Below are positions 29,501-37,661 of a stretch of 64,000 bases of DNA, piece by piece. The position numbers were made by a program, and so were the translations under genes. The number at the start of each line of letters is the position of its first letter. The stretch's first letter is position 1. The notes under the pieces are model-generated. The model did not search any database and was not told the DNA's origin. It worked only from the letters and a program-made list of their open reading frames with translations. Location: assembly GCF_002812705.1 (NCBI RefSeq), contig NZ_CP025030.1, positions 6,262,001 through 6,326,000 of the forward strand, given 5' to 3'. The DNA comes from Achromobacter spanius (GTDB lineage Bacteria; Pseudomonadota; Gammaproteobacteria; Burkholderiales; Burkholderiaceae_B).

Positions 29501-30063
29501 CGCGTGTCGGACAGGCGGTTTTCGGTCTCGCGGCGGCGTTCCTTGTAGCGCGACACACCGGCCGCTTCTTCCAGGAATACCCGCAGTTCTTCAGGGCGCG
29601 CCTCGATCAGGCGGTTGATCATGCCCTGCCCGATGATGGCGTAGCCGCGCGCGCCCAGGCCGGTGCCCAGGAAGATGTCGTGGATGTCGCGGCGCCGAAC
29701 CTGCTGGTTATTGACGAAATAGCTGCTGGTGCCGTCCCGGGTCAGGACCCGCCGCACGGCGATTTCGGCGTAGGTGCTCCACTGGCCGGCGGCGCGCCCC
29801 TCGCTGTTGTCGAACACCATTTCCACCGAGGCCCGGGCGGCGGGCTTGCGGTTGCCCGAGCCGTTGAAAATGACGTCCTGCATGGACTCGCCGCGCAGTT
29901 CCGAGGCCTTGGCCTCGCCCAGCACCCAGCGGACGGCGTCGATGATGTTCGACTTTCCGCAGCCGTTCGGACCCACCACGCCGACCAGTTGGCTGGGCAC
30001 GGGAATCACGGTGGGATCGACGAAGGACTTGAAGCCGGCGAGTTTTAGCTGAGTAAGACGCAC
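26530..30063 (-). CDS. smc: Chromosome partition protein SMC
   Basis: 1177 residues. N-terminal ATPase lobe with Walker A GPNGCGKSN at 31-39, two long Gln/Glu/Ala-rich coiled-coil arms, a hinge around residues 500-640 (including the glycine-rich CVVKAGHLIDAHSVRF), and a C-terminal lobe with signature LLSGGEKALTATALVFAL and Walker B FCLLDEVDAPLDD. It organises and compacts the chromosome with ScpA/ScpB. The start is GTG at 30063, giving the family N-terminus MRLTQLKLAGFKSFVDPT, though the frame is open further upstream. First gene of smc-zipA-ligA. Confidence 0.96.
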   Translation of the reverse strand: MRLTQLKLAGFKSFVDPTVIPVPSQLVGVVGPNGCGKSNIIDAVRWVLGEAKASELRGESMQDVIFNGSGNRKPAARASVEMVFDNSEGRAAGQWSTYAEIAVRRVLTRDGTSSYFVNNQQVRRRDIHDIFLGTGLGARGYAIIGQGMINRLIEARPEELRVFLEEAAGVSRYKERRRETENRLSDTRENLTRVEDILRELNSQLEKLEAQAEVATRYRELQADGEKKQHSLWFLKETGAREERAKKAQEMAQAQNELEAAIAGLRAGEAALESRRQAHYAASDAVHTAQGALYEANAQVSRLEAEIRHVVDSRNRLQSRRDQLQQQIAEWTSQREHCTEQIAQAEDDLAAAAARTEEARAAAEDAQAGLPSVEQRVREAASGRDEMRAALARVEQNLALVAQTQRDADRQMQVLEQRRERLQQELRELHAPDPIRLEQLAGDRLAGEDQLQEAQEELATLEGRVPEADAERSRAQAAAQTDAQNLARLEARLSALVKLQEDVQKQGALEPWLAKHELAGLSRLWQKLHVEPGWETALESALRERMASMEVRNLDWARAFAEDAPPARLAFYQLPVAAPVPPAPAGLTSLASLLRITDPDLRTLLNEWLAGVYTATDVTQALAMRATLPAGSACVVKAGHLIDAHSVRFYAPDSEQAGLLARQQEIENLQREIKAQQLIADQARAAVARAEAGWQQVTQAIAPARTRVAEVTRRVHDIQLEHSRLQQQAEQSGERASRLRQDLEEIKVQEEDLRATREEAEARFETLDEELAEHQSRFADAEIDGETLAAQAEAARTRLRELERAAQEAEFAERGIQVRITDLQRNQQLAADQSQRGAVELEQLMGDLVELDASASQAGLQDALEARAEREEALSRARQEMENLAALLRGADEDRQQQEQTLEPRRARIMELQLQEQAARLAEEQFTEQLNAREVDREALAQDLANQPDEWRRASWLQQEVGRISRQIESLGSVNLAALDELNTSRERKGFLDSQHQDLMTAIETLEDAIRKIDRETRELLQETFNIVNGHFGELFPKLFGGGEAKLSMTGEEILDAGVQVMAQPPGKRNSTIHLLSGGEKALTATALVFALFKLNPAPFCLLDEVDAPLDDANTERYANLVANMSEQTQFLFISHNKIAMQMAKQLIGVTMQEQGVSRIVAVDIDSAVQMMASEAA

Positions 30064-30126
30064 AGTACGATGACGACGGGGTGGGTTGACGAAAGGCGTT
30101 AACGGACCTGCCGCACAGATTGCAAA

Positions 30127-30145
30127 CCGGCCCAAGAAGGGCCGG
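30127..30145. promoter_or_regulatory. Small hairpin in the smc/lplT divergent region
   Basis: CCGGCCC and GGGCCGG arms around AAGAA, no T-run on either side. Role unknown. The divergent region (30064-30326) also holds a TATACT at 30247-30252 that could be the lplT -10. Confidence 0.3.
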
Positions 30146-30326
30146 CTCACATATGGGTCGTATGATACCGCAGGCAGTCCCCGGCCAAACGTCAGCAACG
30201 GTCAACTCGCGGGCAAACGCTCAATGGCTGGCGGCAAGGCACCGGCTATACTCCCTGACACTTTTTGGCACGACACATAATTTTCACGCGGACTGGCCGG
30301 GCGCTGGCCAAAGAACGGGGACATTC

Positions 30327-31640
30327 TTGAAACGTGGTTTCTATCTGGTCATGGCCGCGCAGGCCTTCTCGTCATTGGCGGACAATGCGCTGTTCATCGC
30401 AGCCATCGCCTTGATACAGGAGCTGCACGGCCCCGACTGGTTGGCGCCGATGATGAAATGGTCTTTCGCGCTGGCCTATGTGGTCCTGGCGGCCTTTGTC
30501 GGCGCCCTGGCGGACTCCTTTCCAAAGGGCCGCGTCATGTTCTCCACGAACGCCTTGAAAGTGGCCGGCTGCCTGCTGATGTTCTCGTACGCCAGCATCG
30601 GCGTCGCCCCCGAATACCAAACCTATCTGGTGTGCGCGGCCTATGCGGTCGTGGGCATCGGCGCCGCGGCGTATTCCCCCGCCAAGTACGGCATCGTCAC
30701 CGAAATGCTGCCCCCGCACATGCTGGTCAAGGGCAATAGCTGGATCGAGGGCCTGACCGTCTTCTCCATCATCCTGGGCACGGTGCTGGGTGGCTTGCTC
30801 ATCTCGTCCTCGGTATCCACCGCGCTGCTCAGCCATTCGTTCATCGGCAGCCTGGTGCACACGCCGGCCGAAGCCGCCATCCTGGTGATCGCCTTTGTGT
30901 ATCTGCTGGCAGCGCTTTGCAATCTGTTGATTCCGCGCACGCATGTGCGCTATCCGCCGCAGCAAAAAAACCCCGTTCGGCTGATGCGCACCTTCTGGGG
31001 CTACGTCCGCGTGCTCTGGAAAGACAAGCTGGGGCAGATCTCGCTGGCTGTCACCACGCTGTTCTGGGGCGCGGGCGCAACGCTGCAGCTCATCGTCATC
31101 GAATGGGGCCGCAGCCACCTGGGCTATCAGTTGGACAAGGCGTCGATGCTGATGGGCGTGGCCGCGCTGGGCACGGTGGTGGGTTCCATCCTGGCCGGTC
31201 GAATCCCGTTGCGCCGCGCGCTGAGCGTATTGCCGGTGGGCGCCGCCATGGGGCTGGTCGTGCTGCTGATGCCGCTGGTCTATTCGCCCTGGAGCGTCTA
31301 CCTGCTGCTGCTCCTCACCGGAGGGCTGGCCGGCTTCTTCGTGGTGCCGATGAACGCTCTGCTGCAGCATCGCGGCCACGTGCTGCTGTCGGCGGGCCAT
31401 TCCATTGCCGTGCAGAATTTCAACGAACAGCTCAACATTCTGTTGATGGTGGCGATGTACACGCTGCTGCTGTGGCTGCAATTGCCCATCAACATCATCA
31501 TCGTCATCTTCGGCACCGTCGTCGCGGTCCTGATGGTGGTGTTCATGCGCTGGAGCAAGCGCAATTTGCAGGCAGACCCCGAATTGCACGATCAGATTGG
31601 CCAGGAAGGCCACGGGCGCGCGCTGGACTCCACGCACTAA
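30327..31640 (+). CDS. lplT: Lysophospholipid transporter LplT (MFS)
   Basis: 437 residues with about twelve membrane segments. The N-terminus MKRGFYLVMAAQAFSSLADNALF, followed by FVGALADSFPKGRVMF and GIGAAAYSPAKYGIVTEMLPP, matches LplT, which flips lysophosphatidylethanolamine inward for reacylation. The start is TTG at 30327, supported by a GGGGA site 7 bases upstream and by homology. In E. coli lplT is followed by the acyltransferase aas, but here a terminator follows and no aas is nearby. Confidence 0.88.
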   Translation: MKRGFYLVMAAQAFSSLADNALFIAAIALIQELHGPDWLAPMMKWSFALAYVVLAAFVGALADSFPKGRVMFSTNALKVAGCLLMFSYASIGVAPEYQTYLVCAAYAVVGIGAAAYSPAKYGIVTEMLPPHMLVKGNSWIEGLTVFSIILGTVLGGLLISSSVSTALLSHSFIGSLVHTPAEAAILVIAFVYLLAALCNLLIPRTHVRYPPQQKNPVRLMRTFWGYVRVLWKDKLGQISLAVTTLFWGAGATLQLIVIEWGRSHLGYQLDKASMLMGVAALGTVVGSILAGRIPLRRALSVLPVGAAMGLVVLLMPLVYSPWSVYLLLLLTGGLAGFFVVPMNALLQHRGHVLLSAGHSIAVQNFNEQLNILLMVAMYTLLLWLQLPINIIIVIFGTVVAVLMVVFMRWSKRNLQADPELHDQIGQEGHGRALDSTH

Positions 31641-31656
31641 GCGATTGATCTGCAAG

Positions 31657-31694
31657 AAAAAACCGCGGGATGTGAACCATCCCCCGGTTTTTTT
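31657..31694. terminator. Bidirectional terminator between lplT and the glycosylase gene
   Basis: Arms AAAAAACCG-GGGATG and CATCCC-CGGTTTTTT with one mismatch, loop TGAAC, A and T tracts on both sides, in a convergent gap. Confidence 0.88.
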
Positions 31695-31716
31695 TCGCCC
31701 TTGCTCCGCCCCGGTC

Positions 31717-32739
31717 TCAGACCATTTGGGACGCCAGCTTCAGGTCTTGCCAGGCACGCGCCTTTTCAGACGGGCTGCGCAGCAGGTAGGCCGGGTGATA
31801 GCTGACGATAAGCGGGATCTCGCCGTCGTCCGTCTTCAACTGATGCACACGGCCGCGCAGGCTGCCGATCGTGACGTCCGTGCCCAGCAGCGTCTGCGCC
31901 GCGAAACGGCCCAGCACCAGGATGCGTTCGGGTTTGAGCAAGGCAATCTGCCGCATCAGATAGGGGCTGCACGACGCAATTTCCTCGGGCTTGGGATTGC
32001 GGTTGCCCGGCGGACGGCACTTGATCACGTTGGTGATGAAGACATCGGTGTCGCGGCTCATGCCCACGGCGGCCAGCATGGCGTCCAGCAACTGCCCGGA
32101 TCGACCCACAAAGGGGTGGCCCTGACGGTCCTCTTGCTCGCCAGGCGCTTCGCCGACGACCAGCCAGCGGGTAGGCGTTGCCCCCTGGCCAAACACCGCG
32201 TGGCGGCGCCCCTGGCACAGGCCACAAGCCGTGCATGCCACGACCTGCTCGCGCAATTCGTCCAGGGTGGCGTTCTTGACGGCCTCGGCCACCGGAACAC
32301 GCGGCGCTTCGACGGCTTCGTCCTCCACGGTCTTGGGGACCGGGCGCGGTGGTGGCCCGCTGCGGTTCAGGATGGATGCCGGAATGGTCGGACGCCCGGT
32401 CGCCCGCCCCGTGGGAACGACGGCCTGCGCAGTCGGCTCAACAACAGCAACGGCGCCTGGCGCAGCGGCGGCGGCCTGCGTGTCATCAGCAGGCACGACT
32501 TCTTTCGCCACAACCACCGGCGCGGACGGCTGAACTGGCAAAACTTCTTTTAAAACAGGGGCTTGCGACGTGACGGCCGAGGCAATGTCAGCCACGGCAG
32601 AAGCAACCGGAGTCTTGGCAGCCGAAGTCGCGACGACGGGCGCCGGCCTTAACCACAGGCGTTCCATGCCGATTTCGCGCAGCCAGATCCGTTGCAGCGG
32701 GTTGACGCGCGGCGCCGTCGCGAGGGTCGGCAGGCTCAT
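31717..32739 (-). CDS. Family 4-type uracil-DNA glycosylase with long N-terminal extension
   Basis: 340 residues. Residues about 160-340 form the glycosylase: GEAPGEQED at 197-205, HPFVGRSGQLLD, NVIKCRPPGNRNP, and the C-terminal SYHPAYLLR. Cys169, Cys172, Cys241 and Cys257 fit the [4Fe-4S] ligands of the family. It removes uracil from DNA. The first ~155 residues are Ala/Val/Pro-rich, low complexity and apparently disordered, apart from a short RVNPLQRIWLREIGMERLWL segment. The start codon overlaps the tsaB-rimI stop, so the genes are coupled. Confidence 0.9.
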   Translation of the reverse strand: MSLPTLATAPRVNPLQRIWLREIGMERLWLRPAPVVATSAAKTPVASAVADIASAVTSQAPVLKEVLPVQPSAPVVVAKEVVPADDTQAAAAAPGAVAVVEPTAQAVVPTGRATGRPTIPASILNRSGPPPRPVPKTVEDEAVEAPRVPVAEAVKNATLDELREQVVACTACGLCQGRRHAVFGQGATPTRWLVVGEAPGEQEDRQGHPFVGRSGQLLDAMLAAVGMSRDTDVFITNVIKCRPPGNRNPKPEEIASCSPYLMRQIALLKPERILVLGRFAAQTLLGTDVTIGSLRGRVHQLKTDDGEIPLIVSYHPAYLLRSPSEKARAWQDLKLASQMV

Positions 32740-34043
32740 GCCGCCACCTCAGCCACGGCGGCAAAGCGCTTCTGCATGACCAGCGCATCTTCGCGCGCGC
32801 CCTGCTCGGCCGGGTAATACCCTCGACGCACGCCAATCTGCAGATAGCCATGGTGCTGGTAGAAACTGACCGCCGACGTATTGGACGGGCGCACCTCCAG
32901 CAACACGCCTTCCAGCCCGCGCTCGCGCGCTTGCTGCTCGCACCAGTCCAGCAAGATGCCGCCCAAGCCTTGGCGGTGCAGATGCCTGGACACGGCGATC
33001 ACCAGCAGATGCGCCACGTCGGGCGCGAACATCAAAATGCAGAAAGCCGCTACCTTGCCCTCGCGCCGCAGCACCCAGGCGCCGTAGCCCGACGCGAGCG
33101 CGTCCGCGAAATTGCCGCGCGTCCAGGGAAATGCCTGTACCTGGGCTTCCAGGGCCACCACTTCATCCAGGTCGGCTTGCGTCAGTGGTTGCGGAATTTC
33201 GGGAGTTTGGGGGATTGCGGGGCTTTCGGGTGTTTGGGGAGCCTGCGACGCCAGCGTAGGCTGAGCCTTGGGGTTGCCGCCCTCGCCGCGCATGCGCTCG
33301 GCAGTGGTAAACGCGACCTTGTCTCGCACATACAGCGGCGCGGCGGCTTCGGGCGGCAGCGCTTCGCCGCGCAGCCAGCCCTGGCGCGCCAAGCGGGCCA
33401 CGCTGGCTGCCTCCGGGCGCAACGCATCCGCGGCACGGCGCCACGCGGCGGGCGGATTCATGTCAGCGGCGTAGGCGTCCCAGGCATCGCCCGCCAGCAG
33501 CGGTTGCAGCGGCTGGCCCACCTGGACCGACCACTGGCTCAGATAGTGCGCCGTCCAGGGAACGACCTCGGCCGCCGCGATGAGCAGGGGGGCTTGCAGC
33601 ACGTCCCAGCCGGCGTCTTCAGGCTCCGCGGCCTCCTGGCGGCGGTAGACGGCAAGATAAACCTCGTTCATGCGGGCATCCAGCGCGACAATGATGGCGT
33701 CTGCCGGCGTTGCCTGGGACACCTGGGCGGCGACCGCCTGGTGGGACACTACGGGCACTACGGGAATACCCAGCCCCAACCCCATTCCTTGGGCCACTCC
33801 GCAAGCCACGCGCAAGCCCGTAAAGCCGCCCGGCCCCTGCCCGAATGCCACGGCATGCAACGCGCCAGGGGCCAAACCGGACTCGGCCAGCAGCTCGCCC
33901 GCCATCGGCAAGAGCCGTTCCGCGTGCTCTTGAGACCCTTCGTGCTCGCGGGTCATGACCTCCAGGCGGCCATCGAGCACGCGCAAAAGGGCCACCCCAC
34001 AACGGGACGAAGACGTTTCCAAAGCCAGCAGGTTTAGTTCCAT
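32736..34043 (-). CDS. TsaB-RimI fusion (t6A complex subunit plus protein N-acetyltransferase)
   Basis: 435 residues. Residues 1 to about 250 are TsaB (LLALETSSSRCGVALL, AFGQGPGGFTGLRVACGVAQGMGLGL, ALDARMNEVYLAVY), the partner of TsaD and TsaE in making threonylcarbamoyl-adenosine 37 in tRNA. A Pro-rich linker (about 253-286, repeating PQTPE-like units) leads to a GNAT acetyltransferase of RimI type (about 287-430) with the acetyl-CoA loop RHLHRQGLGGILL at 353-365 and EVRPSNTSAVSFYQHHGY. RimI acetylates ribosomal protein S18 in E. coli. The start at 34043 gives the standard TsaB N-terminus. Confidence 0.92.
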   Translation of the reverse strand: MELNLLALETSSSRCGVALLRVLDGRLEVMTREHEGSQEHAERLLPMAGELLAESGLAPGALHAVAFGQGPGGFTGLRVACGVAQGMGLGLGIPVVPVVSHQAVAAQVSQATPADAIIVALDARMNEVYLAVYRRQEAAEPEDAGWDVLQAPLLIAAAEVVPWTAHYLSQWSVQVGQPLQPLLAGDAWDAYAADMNPPAAWRRAADALRPEAASVARLARQGWLRGEALPPEAAAPLYVRDKVAFTTAERMRGEGGNPKAQPTLASQAPQTPESPAIPQTPEIPQPLTQADLDEVVALEAQVQAFPWTRGNFADALASGYGAWVLRREGKVAAFCILMFAPDVAHLLVIAVSRHLHRQGLGGILLDWCEQQARERGLEGVLLEVRPSNTSAVSFYQHHGYLQIGVRRGYYPAEQGAREDALVMQKRFAAVAEVAA

Positions 34044-34117
34044 AGATGCAGATTGTACGAAATACGGCGGCTTCGCCCCCGGTTGTAAGGGGGATTTCAA
34101 CCATGGTTCGCAATGTG

Positions 34118-34123
34118 TAATAT
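34118..34123 (+). promoter_or_regulatory. Possible -10 of the risAS operon
   Basis: TAATAT with a weak TTTCAA 17 bases upstream (34095-34100), in the 131-base gap divergent from tsaB-rimI. Offered only as a candidate. Confidence 0.35.
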
Positions 34124-34174
34124 CTTGTGAACGCCCACTAGCCGCTGGTTCTTGTCACTGTTACATTTCCGGCC

Positions 34175-34909
34175 ATGAATACGCAAAACACCACCCCCAC
34201 CCGAAAAATCCTCGTCGTCGACGATGATCCGCGCTTGCGCGATTTGCTGCGCCGGTATTTGTCCGAGCAGCGATTCAACGTTTTCGTTGCCGAAGACGCC
34301 AAAGAGATGGGCAAACTCTGGCAACGCGAGCATTTTGATCTGCTCGTGCTGGATCTGATGCTGCCCGGCGAAGATGGCTTGTCCATCTGCCGCCGGCTGC
34401 GCGGTGGCCACGACAATACGCCCATCATCATGCTCACGGCCAAGGCGGAAGAAATCGACCGCATCGTGGGCCTGGAAATGGGCGCGGACGATTACCTGTC
34501 CAAACCGTTCAACCCCCGGGAACTGCTGGCACGGATCAACGCGATCCTGCGCCGCCGCGGCACCGAGGAGCATCCTGGCGCTCCCAGCCAGGAGAACGAA
34601 TCCATCGCCTTCGGTCCCTACGTGCTGAACCTGTCCACCCGTACGCTTACGCGCAACGGGGAACAAGTGCCGATCACCACGGGTGAATTCTCGGTGCTCA
34701 AGGTGTTTGCGCGCCATCCGAAGATTCCCCTGTCCCGCGACAAGCTCATGGAACTGGCGCGCGGCCGCGAATACGAAGCTTTCGATCGCAGCCTTGACGT
34801 TCAGATCTCGCGCCTGCGCAAGCTGATCGAGCCCAATCCGTCCAAGCCCGTGTTCATCCAGACCGTTTGGGGTCTTGGATACGTGTTTGTGCCGGACGGT
34901 GGTAGCTGA
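34175..34909 (+). CDS. risA: OmpR-family response regulator (RisA-like)
   Basis: 244 residues. Receiver domain with acidic Asp16-Asp18, phosphoacceptor Asp60 in LLVLDLMLPGEDG and Lys110 in YLSKPFNP, then a winged-helix DNA-binding domain (ARGREYEAFDRSLDVQISRLRKLIEPNP, TVWGLGYVF). The sequence closely resembles Bordetella RisA, an OmpR relative that controls intracellular survival, acid and envelope traits. Its gene overlaps or abuts the sensor gene. Confidence 0.93.
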   Translation: MNTQNTTPTRKILVVDDDPRLRDLLRRYLSEQRFNVFVAEDAKEMGKLWQREHFDLLVLDLMLPGEDGLSICRRLRGGHDNTPIIMLTAKAEEIDRIVGLEMGADDYLSKPFNPRELLARINAILRRRGTEEHPGAPSQENESIAFGPYVLNLSTRTLTRNGEQVPITTGEFSVLKVFARHPKIPLSRDKLMELARGREYEAFDRSLDVQISRLRKLIEPNPSKPVFIQTVWGLGYVFVPDGGS

Positions 34910-34943
34910 CCGAGTCGCCCGCCCTGGGCAGGAGCGCAGCCTC

Positions 34944-36338
34944 GTGCCCCGCTTGCGCAGAACCTTCAGGAACCTGACTTCACGTTTGCGGCTCGGCTTG
35001 TTCGGCCGCACGTTCCTGCTGCTCGCAGCGCTGATGCTGGTCAGCCTGGGCGCGTGGCTACAAGTATTTTTCAGCATGGAGCTGGGACCGCGTGCCAATC
35101 AAATGGCGCAGCGGGTGATCACGGCCGTCAATATCACGCGCACGGCGCTGATCTACTCGCAGAACGGCGAACGCAGCAAGCTCCTGCTTGACCTGGCCAC
35201 CAACGAAGGCATTCAGGTCTATCCGCGCGAAGTCACCGACTTTGCCGAAGCCCTTCCCGACGACGATTACTGGCAGCGGGTAGCGCAGCACATCCGCACG
35301 CGCTTCGGCCCGGAAACCCAGATCGCGTGGGGGGTGAACCAGGTACCCGGCTTCTGGGTCAGCTTCCAGATTGAAAAAGACCTGTACTGGCTGGTGTTCG
35401 AGCGAGAGCAGATCGGGCTGACCGGCGGGATCGAATGGCTGGGATGGGGCGCCACGGCGTTGCTGCTTTCCCTTGTCGGCGCGGCGGTCAGCGTGGGGTT
35501 CGTGAACCGGCCCTTGTCGCGGCTCGCGCGCGCGGCCCAAGTGCTGTCGCGCGGTGAAACGCCTGCCGCCTTGCCGGAGCAAGGCCCCCTGGAAATCCGC
35601 GACTTGAACGCCTCGTTCAACCGGATGGCCAAGGACTTGCGGCAAGCCGAGGCCGATCGCGAGCTGATGCTGGCGGGGATCTCCCACGACTTGCGGACAC
35701 CGCTTGCGCGCATGCGGCTGGAAATCGAACTCAGCGGCGTGTCGGAAGACGCGCGGCAGGCCATTGACGAAGACCTGGGCCAGATCGATCACAGTATCGG
35801 GCAACTGATGGAATACGCGCGGCCGGCGGGCTCGCTGCCGCAGTTGGCGACGGACATCTCGGCCGTGCTGGCCGAACTGTACGAACGCGAGCGCAGCCAC
35901 ACCGCGTCGCTGGGCGGCGAACTTGAAGCCTCGCTGGAACCCGGGCTGCGCGCCCGGATCACGGCGCTGGATTTGAAGCGCGTGGTCAGCAACCTGATCG
36001 AGAACGCCCGCCGCTATGGCCGGTCCACCGACGGCATGGCCCATCTTGTCATGACGCTGCAAGCCGAAGGCGGCATGATCGTGATCGAAGTCTGCGACCG
36101 TGGCCCGGGCATCGCCCCCGAAGATGTCGACCGACTGCTGCGACCCTTCTCGCGCGGCGAGGCGGCTCGCACCGGCGTAAGCGGCGCGGGGCTGGGGCTG
36201 GCCATCGTCGAACGCCTGCTCAAGCACGTTGGCGGCTCGCTGCGGATGCTGCCGCGCGAGGGCGGTGGACTGACCGCGCGGATAGAGTTGCCCAAAGCCA
36301 AGTTTAGGAATTATCAATTAGACAACGATAATCCATAG
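34944..36338 (+). CDS. risS: EnvZ-type sensor histidine kinase (RisS-like)
   Basis: 464 residues from GTG 34944, which has a GGAG site 8 bases before it; GTG 34899, overlapping risA, is an alternative. Membrane helix about 22-44, periplasmic loop 45-160, second helix about 165-187, HAMP (190-242), dimerisation box with His248 in AGISHDLRTPLARMRLE, then N box LIENARRYG and G boxes DRGPGIAPEDV and GAGLGLAIVE. It phosphorylates RisA. In B. pertussis risS is reported as broken; here the frame is intact. Confidence 0.92.
   Translation: MPRLRRTFRNLTSRLRLGLFGRTFLLLAALMLVSLGAWLQVFFSMELGPRANQMAQRVITAVNITRTALIYSQNGERSKLLLDLATNEGIQVYPREVTDFAEALPDDDYWQRVAQHIRTRFGPETQIAWGVNQVPGFWVSFQIEKDLYWLVFEREQIGLTGGIEWLGWGATALLLSLVGAAVSVGFVNRPLSRLARAAQVLSRGETPAALPEQGPLEIRDLNASFNRMAKDLRQAEADRELMLAGISHDLRTPLARMRLEIELSGVSEDARQAIDEDLGQIDHSIGQLMEYARPAGSLPQLATDISAVLAELYERERSHTASLGGELEASLEPGLRARITALDLKRVVSNLIENARRYGRSTDGMAHLVMTLQAEGGMIVIEVCDRGPGIAPEDVDRLLRPFSRGEAARTGVSGAGLGLAIVERLLKHVGGSLRMLPREGGGLTARIELPKAKFRNYQLDNDNP
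36310..36332. promoter_or_regulatory. ATTATC-N11-GATAAT dyad upstream of ahpC
   Basis: ATTATC at 36310-36315 and GATAAT at 36327-36332 form a symmetric AT-rich site that overlaps the end of risS and lies 66 bases before ahpC. The place and symmetry suit a LysR-type regulator such as OxyR, but the match to the OxyR consensus is partial. Confidence 0.35.
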
Positions 36339-36397
36339 CGTAGAATTTATGGTTTGAGGCACTGCCTTATCTCCACCAACAACTACTGGGAGTAAAC

Positions 36398-36946
36398 ATG
36401 AAAACTGTTGGCGACAAACTCGAGCCCTTCAAGGTCACCGGCGTCAAGCCCGGCTTCAACCAGCACGAAGAAAATGGCGTGTCGGCGTTTGAAGACATCA
36501 CCGAAAGCTCGTTCCCCGGCAAGTGGAAGGTGATCTACTTCTACCCGAAAGACTTCACGTTTGTGTGCCCGACCGAAATCGTCGGCTTCAACAAGCTGGC
36601 CAAGGATTTCGAAGACCGCGACGCCGTCCTGCTGGGCGGCTCCACCGACAACGAATTCGTCAAGCTGGCATGGCGCCGTGAGCATCCGGACCTGAACAAG
36701 CTGGGCCACTACCAATTCGGCGACACCACCGGTGCCCTGATCGACCAACTGGGCGTCCGCGAAAAGGGTGCTGGCGTTGCGCTGCGCGCCACGTTCATCG
36801 TTGATCCGGACAACACGATCCAGCACGTTTCGGTGAACAACCTGAACGTCGGCCGTAACCCGGAAGAAGTTCTGCGTCTGCTCGACGGTCTGCAAACCGA
36901 CGAACTGTGCCCGTGCAACCGTACGGTTGGCGGCGCCACGCTGTAA
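36398..36946 (+). CDS. ahpC: AhpC-type 2-Cys peroxiredoxin
   Basis: 182 residues. Peroxidatic Cys57 sits in DFTFVCPTEI, and the C-terminal DELCPCNRT provides Cys171 and Cys173 for resolution. It reduces hydrogen peroxide and organic peroxides. An actinobacterial-like AhpC with three cysteines works with AhpD, and an ahpD gene follows directly, so AhpD rather than AhpF is the probable reductant. A GGGAG site precedes the ATG. Confidence 0.95.
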   Translation: MKTVGDKLEPFKVTGVKPGFNQHEENGVSAFEDITESSFPGKWKVIYFYPKDFTFVCPTEIVGFNKLAKDFEDRDAVLLGGSTDNEFVKLAWRREHPDLNKLGHYQFGDTTGALIDQLGVREKGAGVALRATFIVDPDNTIQHVSVNNLNVGRNPEEVLRLLDGLQTDELCPCNRTVGGATL

Positions 36947-36950
36947 TTTC

Positions 36951-36993
36951 CAGCCCGGCCCGGGGCCTGCTTGCAGGCTCCTCGCTGGGCTTT
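36951..36993 (+). terminator. Hairpin between ahpC and ahpD, possible attenuator
   Basis: Outer arms AGCCC/GGGCT and inner arms GCCTGC/GCAGGC form a two-tier hairpin followed by only three T residues. It may reduce read-through, giving more AhpC than AhpD. Confidence 0.45.
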
Positions 36994-37020
36994 CATTGCT
37001 CTAGATTATAGGTAAAAACT

Positions 37021-37539
37021 ATGGAATTTCTTACCACCATTAAGGAACAGCTCCCGGATTGGGCCAAGGATATCCGCCTGAATCTGGACGCCGTGATTGC
37101 CCGTTCGACCCTGGCGCCGGAAGACGCCGTGGGCGCCGCCCTGTCGGCCGCCTATGCCGCCCGCAGCCCGGTACTGGTCGAAGCCTTCAAAAGCGGCCTG
37201 TCGGAAGGCGACGCCAACGCCGCGCTGACCGCGTCCGCGCTGATGGGCATGAACAACACCTGGTATCCCTATGTGGAAATGACCGGTGACGCCAACCTGA
37301 AGAGCCTGCCCGCCCAGTTGCGCATGAACGCCTACGCCACCCATGGCGGCGTCGAGAAAAAGCGCTTTGAACTGTTCGCGCTGGTCGCTTCGATCATTGG
37401 CAAGTGCCATTTCTGCGTGGCCTCGCACTATGAAAACCTGAAGAACGACGGCGTGTCGACGGAACAACTGCGCGACGCCGGCCGGATTGCCGCGGTCGTC
37501 AACGCCGCCGCCCTGGCGCTGGCCGCCCAAGGCAAGTAA
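37021..37539 (+). CDS. ahpD: Alkylhydroperoxidase AhpD
   Basis: 172 residues, helical AhpD fold. The active site EKKRFELFALVASIIGKCHFCVASH gives Glu117, Cys129, Cys132 and His136, the proton relay and redox pair known from Mycobacterium tuberculosis AhpD. There it passes electrons from lipoylated dihydrolipoamide succinyltransferase to AhpC. Position 74 bases after ahpC supports the same role. Confidence 0.94.
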   Translation: MEFLTTIKEQLPDWAKDIRLNLDAVIARSTLAPEDAVGAALSAAYAARSPVLVEAFKSGLSEGDANAALTASALMGMNNTWYPYVEMTGDANLKSLPAQLRMNAYATHGGVEKKRFELFALVASIIGKCHFCVASHYENLKNDGVSTEQLRDAGRIAAVVNAAALALAAQGK

Positions 37540-37593
37540 GCCGGTCCGAAGAATCGCTCTGAAAGCCCGGCCTGAAAATTCGGGCTGAAAGCG

Positions 37594-37629
37594 AAAAAAC
37601 CCGCCTGTGTAAAAACAGGCGGGCTTTTT
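37594..37629. terminator. Bidirectional terminator after ahpD
   Basis: CCCGCCTGT and ACAGGCGGG arms around GTAAAA with A and T tracts. It separates the converging ahpD and the DUF4344 gene. Confidence 0.88.
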
Positions 37630-37661
37630 ATTGCTTGCCGCTCTCTGCCGGCAACCGCGGC

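Noticed and set aside
33170..33290. Possible frameshift or gene boundary between tsaB and rimI
   Set aside because: The frame is continuous through the Pro-rich linker, with no stop or new start signal, so a true fusion is the simpler reading.
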